Positions 7,600-16,134 of a stretch of DNA of 29,429 bases are shown here, in pieces (the first letter of the stretch is position 1; every line of letters begins with the position of its first letter). The notes beneath the pieces were generated by a model, which was not told the DNA's origin, searched no databases, and saw only the letters and a list, made by a program, of their open reading frames with translations. Source of the stretch: Chitinophagaceae bacterium (lineage in GTDB: Bacteria; Bacteroidota; Bacteroidia; Chitinophagales; Chitinophagaceae); assembly GCA_025351145.1 (NCBI GenBank), contig JANXWM010000393.1:1-29429 (forward strand), in the 5' to 3' direction. Position numbers and translations under genes: made by a program.

Positions 7600-8421
7600 A
7601 TGAAAAAGATATTATTGGCGTTTGACGGAACTCATTTTTCTGAAGGCGCATTTGAATTTGCAAAGCAGTTAAACAGGCTGCAGCCTGTTATGGTCACCGG
7701 GGTTTTTGTACCACAGTCGGAGCTGGCTAATTTATGGAGTTATGCAGAAGGCATAGGCGGTACGGATTATATTCCATTGATAGAAAGCAAAGACACGGAA
7801 CTGGTACAGCAAAACATTAAACGTTTCGAACAGCTTTGCAAAGCTGAAGGTATGGCGCATCGTGTGCATAAAGATTTTTATGATTTTGCAATTGCCGAAT
7901 TGAAAAAGGAAAGCCTTTATGCAGACTTGCTTATTTTAGGGAGTGAAGTTTTTTATGAGAATACAGGTATTGGTTCGCATAATGATTACCTGCAGGATGC
8001 ATTAAGCGATGTTAAATGCTCGGTGTTAATTGTACCTGAAAAATTTAATTTTCCTGAAAGTATTATCCTGGCTTACAATGGAAGCGAGGAATCTGTTTTC
8101 GCCATTAAACAATTTGCCTACCTGTTTCCTGAATTAACCCATTTGGAAGGTTTGCTGGTGTACGTAAATGATAATGGGGAAAACTTCCCTGAAAAAATAA
8201 AAATTGAAGAACTGGTTTCAGGCCACTTCAAAAAAATCAGTTTGACCAGCTTAAGTTTAAACCCCAAAAAATATTTCCGTACATGGGTTTCAGAAAAAAC
8301 ATCTGCCATACTTATAAGCGGTTCGTATGGACGTTCCGGCCTGTCTCAGCTTTTTAAGAAAAGCTTTGTGAAAGATATTATAGACGATCACCGTTTGCCG
8401 GTTTTTATTGCACATAAATAG
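7600..8421 (+). CDS. Universal stress protein, tandem UspA domains
   Basis: The 273-residue cytosolic protein has two UspA-type alpha/beta domains, about residues 1-145 and 150-273. Each opens with a family-style beta strand (KKILLAFDGTHFSEGAFEFA and ESIILAYNGSEESVFAIKQFA). The first ends DVKCSVLIVPE. The second carries GSYGRSGLSQLFKKSF, a loose version of the G-2x-G-9x-G(S/T) nucleotide-binding motif, and ends LPVFIAHK. The first domain's equivalent (LGSEVFYENTGIGSHNDYL) departs from that motif, so it may not bind ATP. These proteins bind adenine nucleotides and respond to starvation or redox stress; a specific partner cannot be inferred. A possible -7 box TACTTTCG lies at 7551-7558. The gene is monocistronic, with repeats on both sides. 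Confidence 0.9.
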   Translation: MKKILLAFDGTHFSEGAFEFAKQLNRLQPVMVTGVFVPQSELANLWSYAEGIGGTDYIPLIESKDTELVQQNIKRFEQLCKAEGMAHRVHKDFYDFAIAELKKESLYADLLILGSEVFYENTGIGSHNDYLQDALSDVKCSVLIVPEKFNFPESIILAYNGSEESVFAIKQFAYLFPELTHLEGLLVYVNDNGENFPEKIKIEELVSGHFKKISLTSLSLNPKKYFRTWVSEKTSAILISGSYGRSGLSQLFKKSFVKDIIDDHRLPVFIAHK

Positions 8422-8566
8422 ATTTTAATTATCGCCCGTTTTGTTTTTTAAAGTCGCGGGTATTTGCTGACGGGCTAATATAAAACTGCAATAAATAAAT
8501 GTGATTGAGCTTCAAAATATAGTAACAAAATAAAATCACCACTTTTCATTGCACACAATAAGCAGG

Positions 8567-8624
8567 ATTTTTTTAGCCCGGCAAGGAATTACTATAAAGC
8601 TTTTCTTGCGTCGCACACTGTAAC
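8567..8624. repeat. Composite repeat element 5 (left arm only)
   Basis: Outer end TTTTTTTAGCCCGGC (about 8568-8582), middle CTATAAAGCTTTTC, inner motif TTGCGTCGCACACTGTAAC at 8606-8624 with changes in the last bases. No right arm is found before the M36 gene. Confidence 0.75.
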
Positions 8625-9079
8625 TGCAACAACTCTATTCAGCAATCTAATGCAATCCCTCTGTTTATTCACAGGCAGAACTGTATTTTCTTCAGGGTCT
8701 TTGCGGTTTTGTATTAATTTTTTAACCGTAAAAGGGCGCAAAGGTTCCCGCAAAGCAAACCCACTACTTTTTTTCGCTTAATAAAATTTAGGCAACTTTT
8801 AAGGGAAAATCCATCAGTTAAACAGGTTCATTTTTTGCCATAATAACAGCTTATGATATTTTACCAGTAACTGCTCATTAATTTTCTTTATAAAAAGCAT
8901 CCTGGCATATTTACCGCTCTTAAAAAATGAACTGCTGTTTAACCATTTAATGCAAATTTAATTGCTATCCAATTCATTCATATAAAAGCTGTTACAGTTT
9001 TGTTTTTTTTAATAAAATAATTTTATATTGCGGCAACAAGAGACCAATCTTTTCCTCTTTCCACCTAAATACAAAAAAT
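8625..9079. other. AT-rich intergenic region upstream of the M36 protease
   Basis: No gene was found here. Around 8699-8755 are imperfect inverted copies of CTTTGCGG/CCGCAAAG with CGTAAAAGGGCGCAAAGG between them, resembling the CTTTGCG...TCTGCGGTTAAA block in the cores of elements 8 and 11, so this is probably leftover core of element 5. A weak -7-like TATATTGC lies at 9024-9031, before the M36 start at 9080. Confidence 0.5.
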
Positions 9080-12040
9080 ATGATTAAAAATTTAACGCTC
9101 ACCGGAACGCTATGTTTTTTGCTTGCCCTCAACGTTTGGGCCCAGCCAAAAGCAGATGCTGCAACTGTAAAACAGTTGATTTCAAAAAACGCCGTTGCAC
9201 TTGGTTTAACTGCAGATGATGTAACTAATACGAGGGTTTCGTCTTCGTATTATGATGCAAGGGCAAATGTAATAATGGCCTACCTTCAGCAAACCTACAA
9301 TGGGGTTGATGTTTACCAGGCTGTAAGCCCCGTTGCCTTCAGAGACGATAACTTAGTTACGTTTACTTCTTCCCGCATTAGTGAAGTGGATAAACTGATC
9401 AGCAATTCAAATTCAAAACCATCTGTTGCTGCCCTCACCGCAATACGTAATGCGGCATCAGATATTCAGTCGCCAATTGCACAGGCAATTGCAATTCCCC
9501 TGCGCCAGACAAGCGATGGGCAGGAGTTTGAATACGATAAAATGGGTATCGGTTTTAGTAACATCATTGCCCGTTTAATGTGGGTGCCTGTTTCCGCAAA
9601 TGATAATAAGCTTCAGTTAGCATGGCTTGTTTCAATTAATACCATTCAGTCAAACGACCTGTGGTCTATAAAAGTAGATGCGCTTACAGGTAAAGTAATA
9701 AACAAAGAAAACCTTACTGTTAATGAGACTTTCGAAGCAAAGAACCTTCGCAAACTGTCTTGCTACGATCCTGTTGCCCAGTTCTTCGGAGAAAAAAGTG
9801 TAACAGGTATTGAGGCTGTTAATTCAGCAAAATATAACGTAATACCTTACCCTTTACAGGACCCTAACTATGGTAATTTCCAATTGTTAACAAATCCGTG
9901 GACTATTTCTACAAATACAAATGCTACTACATTAAAATGGCAAAATGATGGTACTAAAGATTACGACAGCACCAAGGGTAATAACGTTTATTCAAGTCAG
10001 AATCCCGACTCACTTGACATAACTTTTCATGCTGCCAAGTCTTCAACAGCCCTGCCAGACTTAACATTTGACTTTACTCCAGACTTTTTATCAGATCCAC
10101 TTGAAGATCCGAATACAACAAATGCTGCCGTTACCAACCTTTTTTACTGGAACAACCTGAACCATGATTTATCTTATGCCTATGGTTTTGATGAAGCATC
10201 CGGTAACTTCCAGGCAAGCAACCAGGGAAGAGGGGGTAAAGAAAAAGATTTTGTAAAGGCAGATGCGCAGGATGGTTCTGGACAGGGTACAAACATAAAT
10301 AATGCAAATTTTTCAGCCCCAACTGATGGCCAAAGCGGTAGGATGCAAATGTATTTATGGAGCTCATCCCTTCTTAAAATTCTCGAATACAATGCACCCG
10401 AATCAATGAAGGGATATACTCCGGCAACAGAAAGCGCCTTCAGTATCAATAATAAAATTTCTTCTGTTGGGCAATTAACTCAAGATGTAGTGCTGTTCAA
10501 TGATTTTGCAGATTCAACCCAGCACAATGGCTGTGGACTTGCTGAAAATGCTGCTGCATTAAAGGGTAAGATTGCTTACATAAACAGAAGGGGGTGCGAT
10601 GATGCACATAATACTTTTGTAATAAAAGTAAAAAATGCCCAAATAGCGGGCGCTATAGGCTGTATAGTTGGGAATATTCTCACAGCTGTTGACAGCAGTG
10701 GTTTAATAACAATGAGTGGAACCGATAATACCATCACCATCCCTGCAGTATTTATTTCTACTGATGATGCAAATACACTTAAAACAACGCTTAATGCAAA
10801 AACTACAGTAAACGCTACATTCCACGCCGCGCCTAAATTAGATGGCGACTTTGACAATGGCATTATTTCTCATGAGTTTTATCATGGTGTTTCAGGCAGG
10901 CTTACCGGCGGGGCATCCAAAATATTCGGTTGTTTAAGCAATGGAGAACAAATGGGTGAAGGATGGAGCGATTATAACGCACTTATGATGACTACCGATT
11001 GGTCAGTTGCAAAAACCACTGATGGTACACTTCCTTCCCCAATTGGAAATTATGCAAAGGGCCTCACTCCTGAATACGGAGGTATACGTACTTATCCCTA
11101 CAGCACTGATTTAACTATCGACCCATGGACCTATGGCGATTTAAAAACTCAAAAAATTACCGAAGTACATACAGTTGGCGAAGTTTGGTGCTCCATGATT
11201 TGGGATATGACCTGGGAAATTATCAAAACAGCAGGCATTAACAAAACCTTCTTCGATGCAACCAAGCCCGGTGGTAACAGTATAGCTAATGCGCTCGTTA
11301 TACAGGGTTTAAAATTGCAGCCATGCAGCCCTGGTTTTGTAGATGGCAGAAATGCTATTTTAAAAGCCGATACTTTGCTCTATGGAGGCTCGCATAGCCT
11401 TGCTATATGGACCGCATTCGCAAGAAGGGGCCTTGGTTTTAGTGCAAGCGAGGGCAAAAGCACCAGTTCAATAGATGGTACCGCAGCTTTTGATTTACCT
11501 TTAGCATTGCCTGCAATTTTCGGCAACTTTACTGCAGAGAAAGTTAATATCACTGCTGTTTTAAAATGGACTACCGTTACCGAAATTAATGTTGACAGGT
11601 TTGTTGTTGAAAGAACCGTTGATGGCCGCAACTACACAGAAGTTGGCGCTGTAAAGGCAACCGGCAACAGCACACGTGTACAGAGCTATACTTTCACCGA
11701 TCTTAAGCCTGTAAAAGGAACAAATATCTACCGCATCCGTTTGGTTGACCGCGATAACAAGTCTAATTATTCCGATGCCAAATCGCTTGTATTCAGCGAC
11801 ATTAAAAACCTCATCAGCCTTGCACCAAACCCAGCAAGGGATAAGGTGGTGCTTACTGTAAAAGAAAACCGCAAACCATTACAGGTAAAACTGTTTAACA
11901 ATCTTGGGGAGCAGGTAGCTTCATTTACACTTAGCGGCGAGTCAATGCCGATCGATATAAGCAGGTTTACCACCGGCGCTTACTACATCAGCATTACCGG
12001 CGAAGGCATTAACCAGAAAGAGAAATTGATTATACAATAA
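9080..12040 (+). CDS. Secreted M36 (fungalysin) metalloprotease with PA and T9SS sorting domains
   Basis: This 986-residue zinc endopeptidase should be exported by Sec and then moved across the outer membrane by the type IX system. Order: signal peptide (ends NVWAQ); FTP-like propeptide to about residue 220; catalytic domain opening with NLFYWNNLNHDLSYAYGFDE and the M36-typical FQASNQGRGG; an inserted protease-associated (PA) domain about 455-580, including GKIAYINRRGCD; zinc site H598-E-F-Y-H602 (HExxH) with the third ligand likely Glu627 in GEGWSDY; a C-terminal beta domain from about 835; and a T9SS type A sorting domain from about 912 (SLAPNPARDKVVL ... GAYYISI ... KLIIQ). All catalytic residues are present. 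A strong terminator follows. Its role would be breakdown of external protein. Confidence 0.95.
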   Translation: MIKNLTLTGTLCFLLALNVWAQPKADAATVKQLISKNAVALGLTADDVTNTRVSSSYYDARANVIMAYLQQTYNGVDVYQAVSPVAFRDDNLVTFTSSRISEVDKLISNSNSKPSVAALTAIRNAASDIQSPIAQAIAIPLRQTSDGQEFEYDKMGIGFSNIIARLMWVPVSANDNKLQLAWLVSINTIQSNDLWSIKVDALTGKVINKENLTVNETFEAKNLRKLSCYDPVAQFFGEKSVTGIEAVNSAKYNVIPYPLQDPNYGNFQLLTNPWTISTNTNATTLKWQNDGTKDYDSTKGNNVYSSQNPDSLDITFHAAKSSTALPDLTFDFTPDFLSDPLEDPNTTNAAVTNLFYWNNLNHDLSYAYGFDEASGNFQASNQGRGGKEKDFVKADAQDGSGQGTNINNANFSAPTDGQSGRMQMYLWSSSLLKILEYNAPESMKGYTPATESAFSINNKISSVGQLTQDVVLFNDFADSTQHNGCGLAENAAALKGKIAYINRRGCDDAHNTFVIKVKNAQIAGAIGCIVGNILTAVDSSGLITMSGTDNTITIPAVFISTDDANTLKTTLNAKTTVNATFHAAPKLDGDFDNGIISHEFYHGVSGRLTGGASKIFGCLSNGEQMGEGWSDYNALMMTTDWSVAKTTDGTLPSPIGNYAKGLTPEYGGIRTYPYSTDLTIDPWTYGDLKTQKITEVHTVGEVWCSMIWDMTWEIIKTAGINKTFFDATKPGGNSIANALVIQGLKLQPCSPGFVDGRNAILKADTLLYGGSHSLAIWTAFARRGLGFSASEGKSTSSIDGTAAFDLPLALPAIFGNFTAEKVNITAVLKWTTVTEINVDRFVVERTVDGRNYTEVGAVKATGNSTRVQSYTFTDLKPVKGTNIYRIRLVDRDNKSNYSDAKSLVFSDIKNLISLAPNPARDKVVLTVKENRKPLQVKLFNNLGEQVASFTLSGESMPIDISRFTTGAYYISITGEGINQKEKLIIQ

Positions 12041-12061
12041 TCATAGATTAATTGTTCTTAC

Positions 12062-12100
12062 AAAAAAAGCTATCCGTAAAAGGATAGCTTTTTTATTTTG
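12062..12100 (+). terminator. Intrinsic terminator of the M36 protease gene
   Basis: The 13-bp perfect stem AAAAAAGCTATCC (12063-12075) and GGATAGCTTTTTT (12082-12094), with loop GTAAAA, starts 22 bp after the stop codon and ends in a T-rich run. The A/T pairs at its base could also serve transcripts from the opposite strand. Confidence 0.9.
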
Positions 12101-12125
12101 TATAAGTCTTGTTTTACGGTAAATA

Positions 12126-12383
12126 TTTTTTGGCCAGGCTGACGAATATGAATGAAACTTTGGTTGCGTCGCACTCTTGTACTGTTGGAACTTTCATCGT
12201 CATTGCGAGGCCTCTAAAGCAATCTGTTGACAACATTTGAAAATCTTCGAAAGAATGAGAGCAGATCGCTTCGTTCCTCGCAATAAAGCACGTTGTGATT
12301 AGTTAGTGCTCATAATTGTTCTGAACGTACAAGAGTGCGACGCAACGGCAGCTAAATATGTGTTACAAAAGCCTGGTTCAAAA
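12126..12383. repeat. Composite inverted-repeat element 6 (both arms) with a nested second repeat
   Basis: Outer ends TTTTTTGGCCAGGC (about 12126-12139) and GCCTGGTTCAAAA (12371-12383) pair; inner motifs TTGCGTCGCACTCTTGTAC (12164-12182) and GTACAAGAGTGCGACGCAA (12327-12345) are perfect complements. The core carries an unrelated palindromic repeat of about 85 bp: ATTGCGAGG (12202-12210) pairs with CCTCGCAAT (12276-12284), and AAGCAATCTG (12217-12226) pairs with CAGATCGCTT (12262-12271) with one mismatch. The right end is 5 bp from the stop codon of the convergent GGT gene. Confidence 0.92.
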
Positions 12384-12388
12384 TTGTA

Positions 12389-14113
12389 TTAAAAACCGGC
12401 TACACTATCATCACCTCTTTTATCGGCAGCAGCCTCTCTTTCGCCTTTACTTAAAATTTTAATGAGTTCAGTTCTTCCAATGCCGCCCCGGTCTTTTAGG
12501 GTATAGCCCATTTTTTCTAACTGCGCTTTTGTATCGGCAGAAAAAGTTTTTTCAATCATCACTTCATCGGGCAGCCACTGGTGGTGGAACTTGGGTTTAT
12601 TTACCGCATCTTCTGCATTCATGTTAAAGTCAATCACATTCACAATACTCTGAAACACTGACGTGGGGATGGTTGTACCGCCTGGCGTACCAACAACCAT
12701 AAAGGGTTTGCTGTCTTTCAAAACCAAAGTCGGCGTCATGGAACTCAGCATCCTTTTGCCGGGCTCAATGGCATTTGCTTCGCCGCCAACCGCACCGTAC
12801 ATATTGGGCACACCGGGCTTTATGCTGAAATCGTCCATCTCATCGTTTAAAATAAAACCTGCGCCGCCAACCACAGTTTTGCTTCCATAACTGTTATTCA
12901 AAGTAGTGGTAACGGCAACCATATTTCCTTCCGCATCTATAATGCTGATATGTGTTGTTTGGTCGCTTTCGTGTACCAGGCCCGCTTTTACATCGGCGCT
13001 TTTAGATGCATAGTTTGGGTCATAATCTTTCATGCGCTCTGCCAGGTAAGCATCGCTCATCAATGTTTGTTGCGGCACTTTCCAGTAATCGGGATCGCCC
13101 ATGTGCTGCGCCCTGTCGGCATAAGCCCTGCGTTCTGCTTCAATCATTAACTGAACACTTTTTGGGGATTGAAAACCATAAGATGCCACAGGATATTTTT
13201 CAATCATTTTTAGCATCTGCGCAATTAAAATACCACCACTGCTGGGCGGTGGAAAACTGAGCACCTGGTAACCACGATAATCGAAGCTTATTACTTTGCG
13301 TTCTTTAACCAAGTATTTTTTCAGGTCTTCTAAACTAACCATTCCATTACCGCGTTGCATTTCTTCTGTAATCAGTTTGGCGGTTTCGCCTTCGTAAAAA
13401 CCTTTAAGGCCGTTATCCCTTATTCGTTTAAGTGTTGCTGCAAGTTCGGGTTGTATAAGTGTGTCGCCGGCTTTCCATTCCTGTTCCTTTACCAGGGCCG
13501 AAGGTTTGGTGCTGTATTTTATAAAATCGGCCCGGTTTCCATTTAGACCACTGGCTTCGCCGGCAGTTATTACAAATCCTTTTTCAGCAAGATCGATGGC
13601 TGGCTGTATCAATTCTGCAAAGGGCAGTTTGGCATATTTTGCCGTGGCGAATAATCCGGCTACAGTACCGGGAACACCGGATGATAAATGTCCTATTTCT
13701 GACAGTTGATTTTGGGCATTGCCATCTTTATCGAGGTACATATCCCTTGAAGCTTTTGATGGGGCCATTTCGCGGTAATCGAGTGCTATGGAATTGCCAT
13801 CTTTTTTATGCGCTATCATAAAACCGCCACCGCCTAAATTTCCTGCGCCAGGATAAACCACTGCGAGTGTAAGCTGGGTTGCAATCATAGCATCGAATGC
13901 ATTACCGCCTTTTTTCATAATGGCTGCACCAACCTCGCTTGCAAGCGGGTGCGCACTTGCTACACATGCTTTACTGAATGTTACCGATTTTACAGAAGTA
14001 TAATGATAAGGGTCTACTGTTTTTTTTGGGCCAACAATGCCCATGCTTTTTTGTGCGTAAGAAAATGAATGGATGCACAGGATAAGTGCGGCTATGAATA
14101 TTTTATTTTTCAT
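12389..14113 (-). CDS. ggt: Gamma-glutamyltransferase (glutathione hydrolase), exported proenzyme
   Basis: The Ntn-hydrolase cleaves gamma-glutamyl bonds, for example in glutathione, in the periplasm, and splits itself into two subunits. The start at 14113 (574 residues) gives the signal peptide MKNKIFIAALILCIHSFSYAQ; the longer frame to 14239 adds 42 unrelated residues. Family motifs: AVVYPGAGNLGGGGFM near the N-terminus, then DQ|TTHIS with the predicted autocleavage site before Thr386 (codon 12956-12958), TTTLNNSYGS, GFILNDEMDDFS, and GKRMLSSMTPT, the conserved SSMxPT loop of the active site. Length and motifs are complete. It may work with the neighbouring protease in peptide and glutathione scavenging. 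It converges with the M36 gene across element 6. Confidence 0.95.
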   Translation of the reverse strand: MKNKIFIAALILCIHSFSYAQKSMGIVGPKKTVDPYHYTSVKSVTFSKACVASAHPLASEVGAAIMKKGGNAFDAMIATQLTLAVVYPGAGNLGGGGFMIAHKKDGNSIALDYREMAPSKASRDMYLDKDGNAQNQLSEIGHLSSGVPGTVAGLFATAKYAKLPFAELIQPAIDLAEKGFVITAGEASGLNGNRADFIKYSTKPSALVKEQEWKAGDTLIQPELAATLKRIRDNGLKGFYEGETAKLITEEMQRGNGMVSLEDLKKYLVKERKVISFDYRGYQVLSFPPPSSGGILIAQMLKMIEKYPVASYGFQSPKSVQLMIEAERRAYADRAQHMGDPDYWKVPQQTLMSDAYLAERMKDYDPNYASKSADVKAGLVHESDQTTHISIIDAEGNMVAVTTTLNNSYGSKTVVGGAGFILNDEMDDFSIKPGVPNMYGAVGGEANAIEPGKRMLSSMTPTLVLKDSKPFMVVGTPGGTTIPTSVFQSIVNVIDFNMNAEDAVNKPKFHHQWLPDEVMIEKTFSADTKAQLEKMGYTLKDRGGIGRTELIKILSKGEREAAADKRGDDSVAGF

Positions 14114-14118
14114 AAAAG

Positions 14119-14126
14119 CAAATTTA
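14119..14126 (-). promoter_or_regulatory. Possible -7 box directly upstream of ggt
   Basis: On the minus strand TAAATTTG matches TAnnTTTG exactly, with a TTG about 21 bp upstream as a possible -33 element. It lies only 5 bp before the ATG at 14113, so transcription from it would yield an almost leaderless mRNA. Confidence 0.35.
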
Positions 14127-14189
14127 TGGCTTTGGGAAACATAACCGCAATTGTTCATTAACTGCTGTATGCTGTTTGGAGGAAGAAAA

Positions 14190-14357
14190 TAATTGGGGAC
14201 AAACTGGTGTGGCAGTATGAAGCTTTCCTTGCGTCGCACTCTTGTACAGTTGGAATAAGAATGAACAAGCTGCGCAAGGGCTGCAGTATGTTATTTAGTA
14301 AAAGAGTGCGACGCAACGAAAGTTCAATTCATATTCTTCAGCCCGGCTCAAAAAAAA
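14190..14357. repeat. Composite inverted-repeat element 7 (both arms)
   Basis: Left arm: outer AATTGGGGAC (14191-14200; the same outer variant, complemented, as the right end of element 2), GCAGTATGAAGCTTTCC, inner TTGCGTCGCACTCTTGTAC at 14229-14247. Right arm: inner GTAAAAGAGTGCGACGCAA at 14298-14316 (one change), outer CAGCCCGGCTCAAAAAAA ending at about 14357. The core, about 50 bp, is the shortest of the complete copies. Confidence 0.88.
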
Positions 14358-14369
14358 GTTGTTTATAAA

Positions 14370-14402
14370 ATAAAAAACCTTCAGCTTTTGCCAAAGGTTT
14401 TG
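14370..14402 (-). terminator. Intrinsic terminator of the outer-membrane protein gene
   Basis: Read on the minus strand, AAAACCTT (plus 14394-14401) pairs with AAGGTTTT (plus 14374-14381) and is followed by more T residues. It lies 25 bp after the stop codon at 14427. Confidence 0.75.
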
Positions 14403-14426
14403 TAACAAAACACAAGCAAGCAATCG

Positions 14427-15056
14427 TTACTTTAAAGGAAAGTGTACACCTGCATTAAATGCAAGATTATTGAGGTTACTGTATCCGAATTTTTTATACC
14501 CAGTATAGTTGTAACCCGCACCCAGGTTAAAGCCTGAAGCACCGTTCTTTTTAAAAGGAACCATAATTCCTGCACTGCCCTGCACCGTAAAACCAGCACT
14601 GTTGCTGGTGCCGCTAAACCCGCCGAGGTACTGGCTAAAATCAACAATGCTTATTCCGGTAGCCAGAGAAATATATGGTTTTATAAAAGCTGTGTTATCT
14701 GCCAGCGGAGAGAACATTGCTTTGGCAAGTACCGGCATTACCTGTATAGAATTACTCACCACTGCCGAAGTAGTTTCATGATTGCCGGTTGTATAAATAT
14801 CTCTTGGATATTTCTGGTAAAAATCCTGGAAGCCCAGTTGCAAACCTGCACTCCATTTGTTATTAATGCCGTACATCAGCGAACCGTTTACACCACGCGG
14901 CGAAGCATTGCTGATAAGGTCGTTTTTAAAACTGCCAAGCGGCAAGCTGTAACTGTAATCGAGTTTTAATTTAAGCTGCCCCTTCTGCGCATTTGCATGA
15001 AAAGCAAACGTTGAAAAAATGACTAAACATATACATGAACTTATTATCTTTTTCAT
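14427..15056 (-). CDS. Outer-membrane beta-barrel protein (porin/OmpW-like size)
   Basis: The 209-residue protein has a clear signal peptide (MKKIISSCICLVIFSTFAFHANAQ) and then alternating polar/hydrophobic strands rich in Gly, Tyr and Phe (KLKLDYSYSLPLGSF, SLMYGINNKWSAGLQLGFQ, GASGFNLGAGYNYTGYKKFGY). It ends in an aromatic-containing strand, AFNAGVHFPLK. This pattern fits a small eight-stranded barrel of the Bacteroidota outer-membrane beta-barrel families; substrate or function cannot be read from it. It starts 11 bp after the stop codon of the upstream DUF4136 lipoprotein gene on the same strand, so the two are probably co-transcribed, and it has its own 3' terminator. Confidence 0.8.
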   Translation of the reverse strand: MKKIISSCICLVIFSTFAFHANAQKGQLKLKLDYSYSLPLGSFKNDLISNASPRGVNGSLMYGINNKWSAGLQLGFQDFYQKYPRDIYTTGNHETTSAVVSNSIQVMPVLAKAMFSPLADNTAFIKPYISLATGISIVDFSQYLGGFSGTSNSAGFTVQGSAGIMVPFKKNGASGFNLGAGYNYTGYKKFGYSNLNNLAFNAGVHFPLK

Positions 15057-15067
15057 ACTGAATTCTT

Positions 15068-15694
15068 TTATTGAGCTGTTTGTAAAAAGGCTGACTGGTT
15101 AAATAAATTCTGCACTGCTGCATCTGCATTCGCGGTATTAAAAATATCAGAGCCGCGTACAAGCCCGTTCCACATAAGGCTGATCTTTCCTTTAGTTCCG
15201 GCATCTTTCAAATCGAGCATATCAATGGAAATTAAACCCTCAGAAACCTGGTACACACCATACACATAAGGCACATAATATCCATAACCACTGTAGCCCC
15301 AGTAATAAGGATCCCAGTAGCCACCGTAGCCGCCATAATAATCAGTATAATCAATTACACCTGTTGCAGTATGATAAATGCGGTTGATGTTGATTCCAAT
15401 TTCTGGGGTTTGGTCTTTGTTTACCAATGTATAACCGCGCTGCTGCATGTATTTTTTTACTGCATCAATATAGGCCTGGTCTGCATCATTAAGTTGTTTG
15501 GCAGAACTGCCATCGCTTATTACAGCAACAGAGTCTGCAATGCTGTAGGTTTTAAAAGTGGAGAAATTAATGGAAGAGTCGTAGCTCACAGTGTAAATAC
15601 GCGACTCCTCTGCAGTAAGGTGGTTCAATGGTTCTTTTGTACATCCGGCAAGTAATATGATTATGCCGGCGGTTAGCGAATAGATCGTTTTCAT
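15068..15694 (-). CDS. DUF4136-type lipoprotein
   Basis: The 208-residue protein begins with a lipoprotein signal (MKTIYSLTAGIIILLAGC, lipobox LAGC, Cys18), so it should be membrane anchored. The mature part shows the DUF4136 pattern: an early D-x-x-x-xFSTFKTYSI segment, a helix with DAVKKYMQQRGYTLVN, a central beta strand (EIGININRIY), an insert very rich in Tyr and Gly (about residues 119-143, e.g. YYGGYGGYWDPYYWGY), then GLISIDMLDLK and a final LIS-MWNGLVRG segment. Function of the domain is unknown. It is first in a likely two-gene operon with the outer-membrane barrel protein, which suggests an envelope role. Confidence 0.82.
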   Translation of the reverse strand: MKTIYSLTAGIIILLAGCTKEPLNHLTAEESRIYTVSYDSSINFSTFKTYSIADSVAVISDGSSAKQLNDADQAYIDAVKKYMQQRGYTLVNKDQTPEIGININRIYHTATGVIDYTDYYGGYGGYWDPYYWGYSGYGYYVPYVYGVYQVSEGLISIDMLDLKDAGTKGKISLMWNGLVRGSDIFNTANADAAVQNLFNQSAFLQTAQ

Positions 15695-15809
15695 TAGTCT
15701 GCATTTTATTTGCTATAAGAACGAAATAAATCGCGTGGGTTTCATTGTTTTCAATGTTTTGTGAAAAATTTAAAACACCTGTTAATGATATGAGAAAAGA
15801 AAAAGCAGT

Positions 15810-16061
15810 ATTAACCAAACTGCAGAATTACTATGAAGCATCCTTGCGTCGCACTCCTGTACGTTCGGATTACAACTGAACAAAATACAATAACCACAGA
15901 GTCCGAAGTTTCGAATGCAAAGCCGCAATTGTATGTTCTTTGCGCCTCTCCATCTCTGCGGTTAAAATCTACGCGTCGGTAAAAGCCCAATATATGATCT
16001 GAATGTACAAGAGTGCGACGCAACAAAAGCTGCATTCCTATTCTTCAGCCAGGTTCAAAAA
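15810..16061. repeat. Composite inverted-repeat element 8 (both arms)
   Basis: Left inner TTGCGTCGCACTCCTGTAC at 15844-15862 (one change), preceded by CTATGAAGCATCC; right inner GTACAAGAGTGCGACGCAA at 16005-16023, ending in the outer CAGCCAGGTTCAAAAA (to 16061). The core contains TTCTTTGCG (15936-15944), ATCTCTGCGGTTAAAA (15952-15967) and GGTAAAAGCCCAATAT (15978-15993), a block also found in the core of element 11. It lies between divergent genes. Confidence 0.9.
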
Positions 16062-16134
16062 TGTCTTTTTAAATATTGCTGCCAACTTCTATTCCCATAA
16101 AACATTGTACATTCAATTACCAATAATTAAATGT

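Noticed and set aside
8422..8480. Hairpin GCCCGT/ACGGGC after the universal stress protein gene as a terminator
   Set aside because: Only 6 bp of stem with a loop of about 30 bases and no T-run; too weak to support.
12389..14239. Longer start for ggt at 14239
   Set aside because: The extra 42 residues come from element 7 and flanking DNA; the start at 14113 gives a signal peptide.
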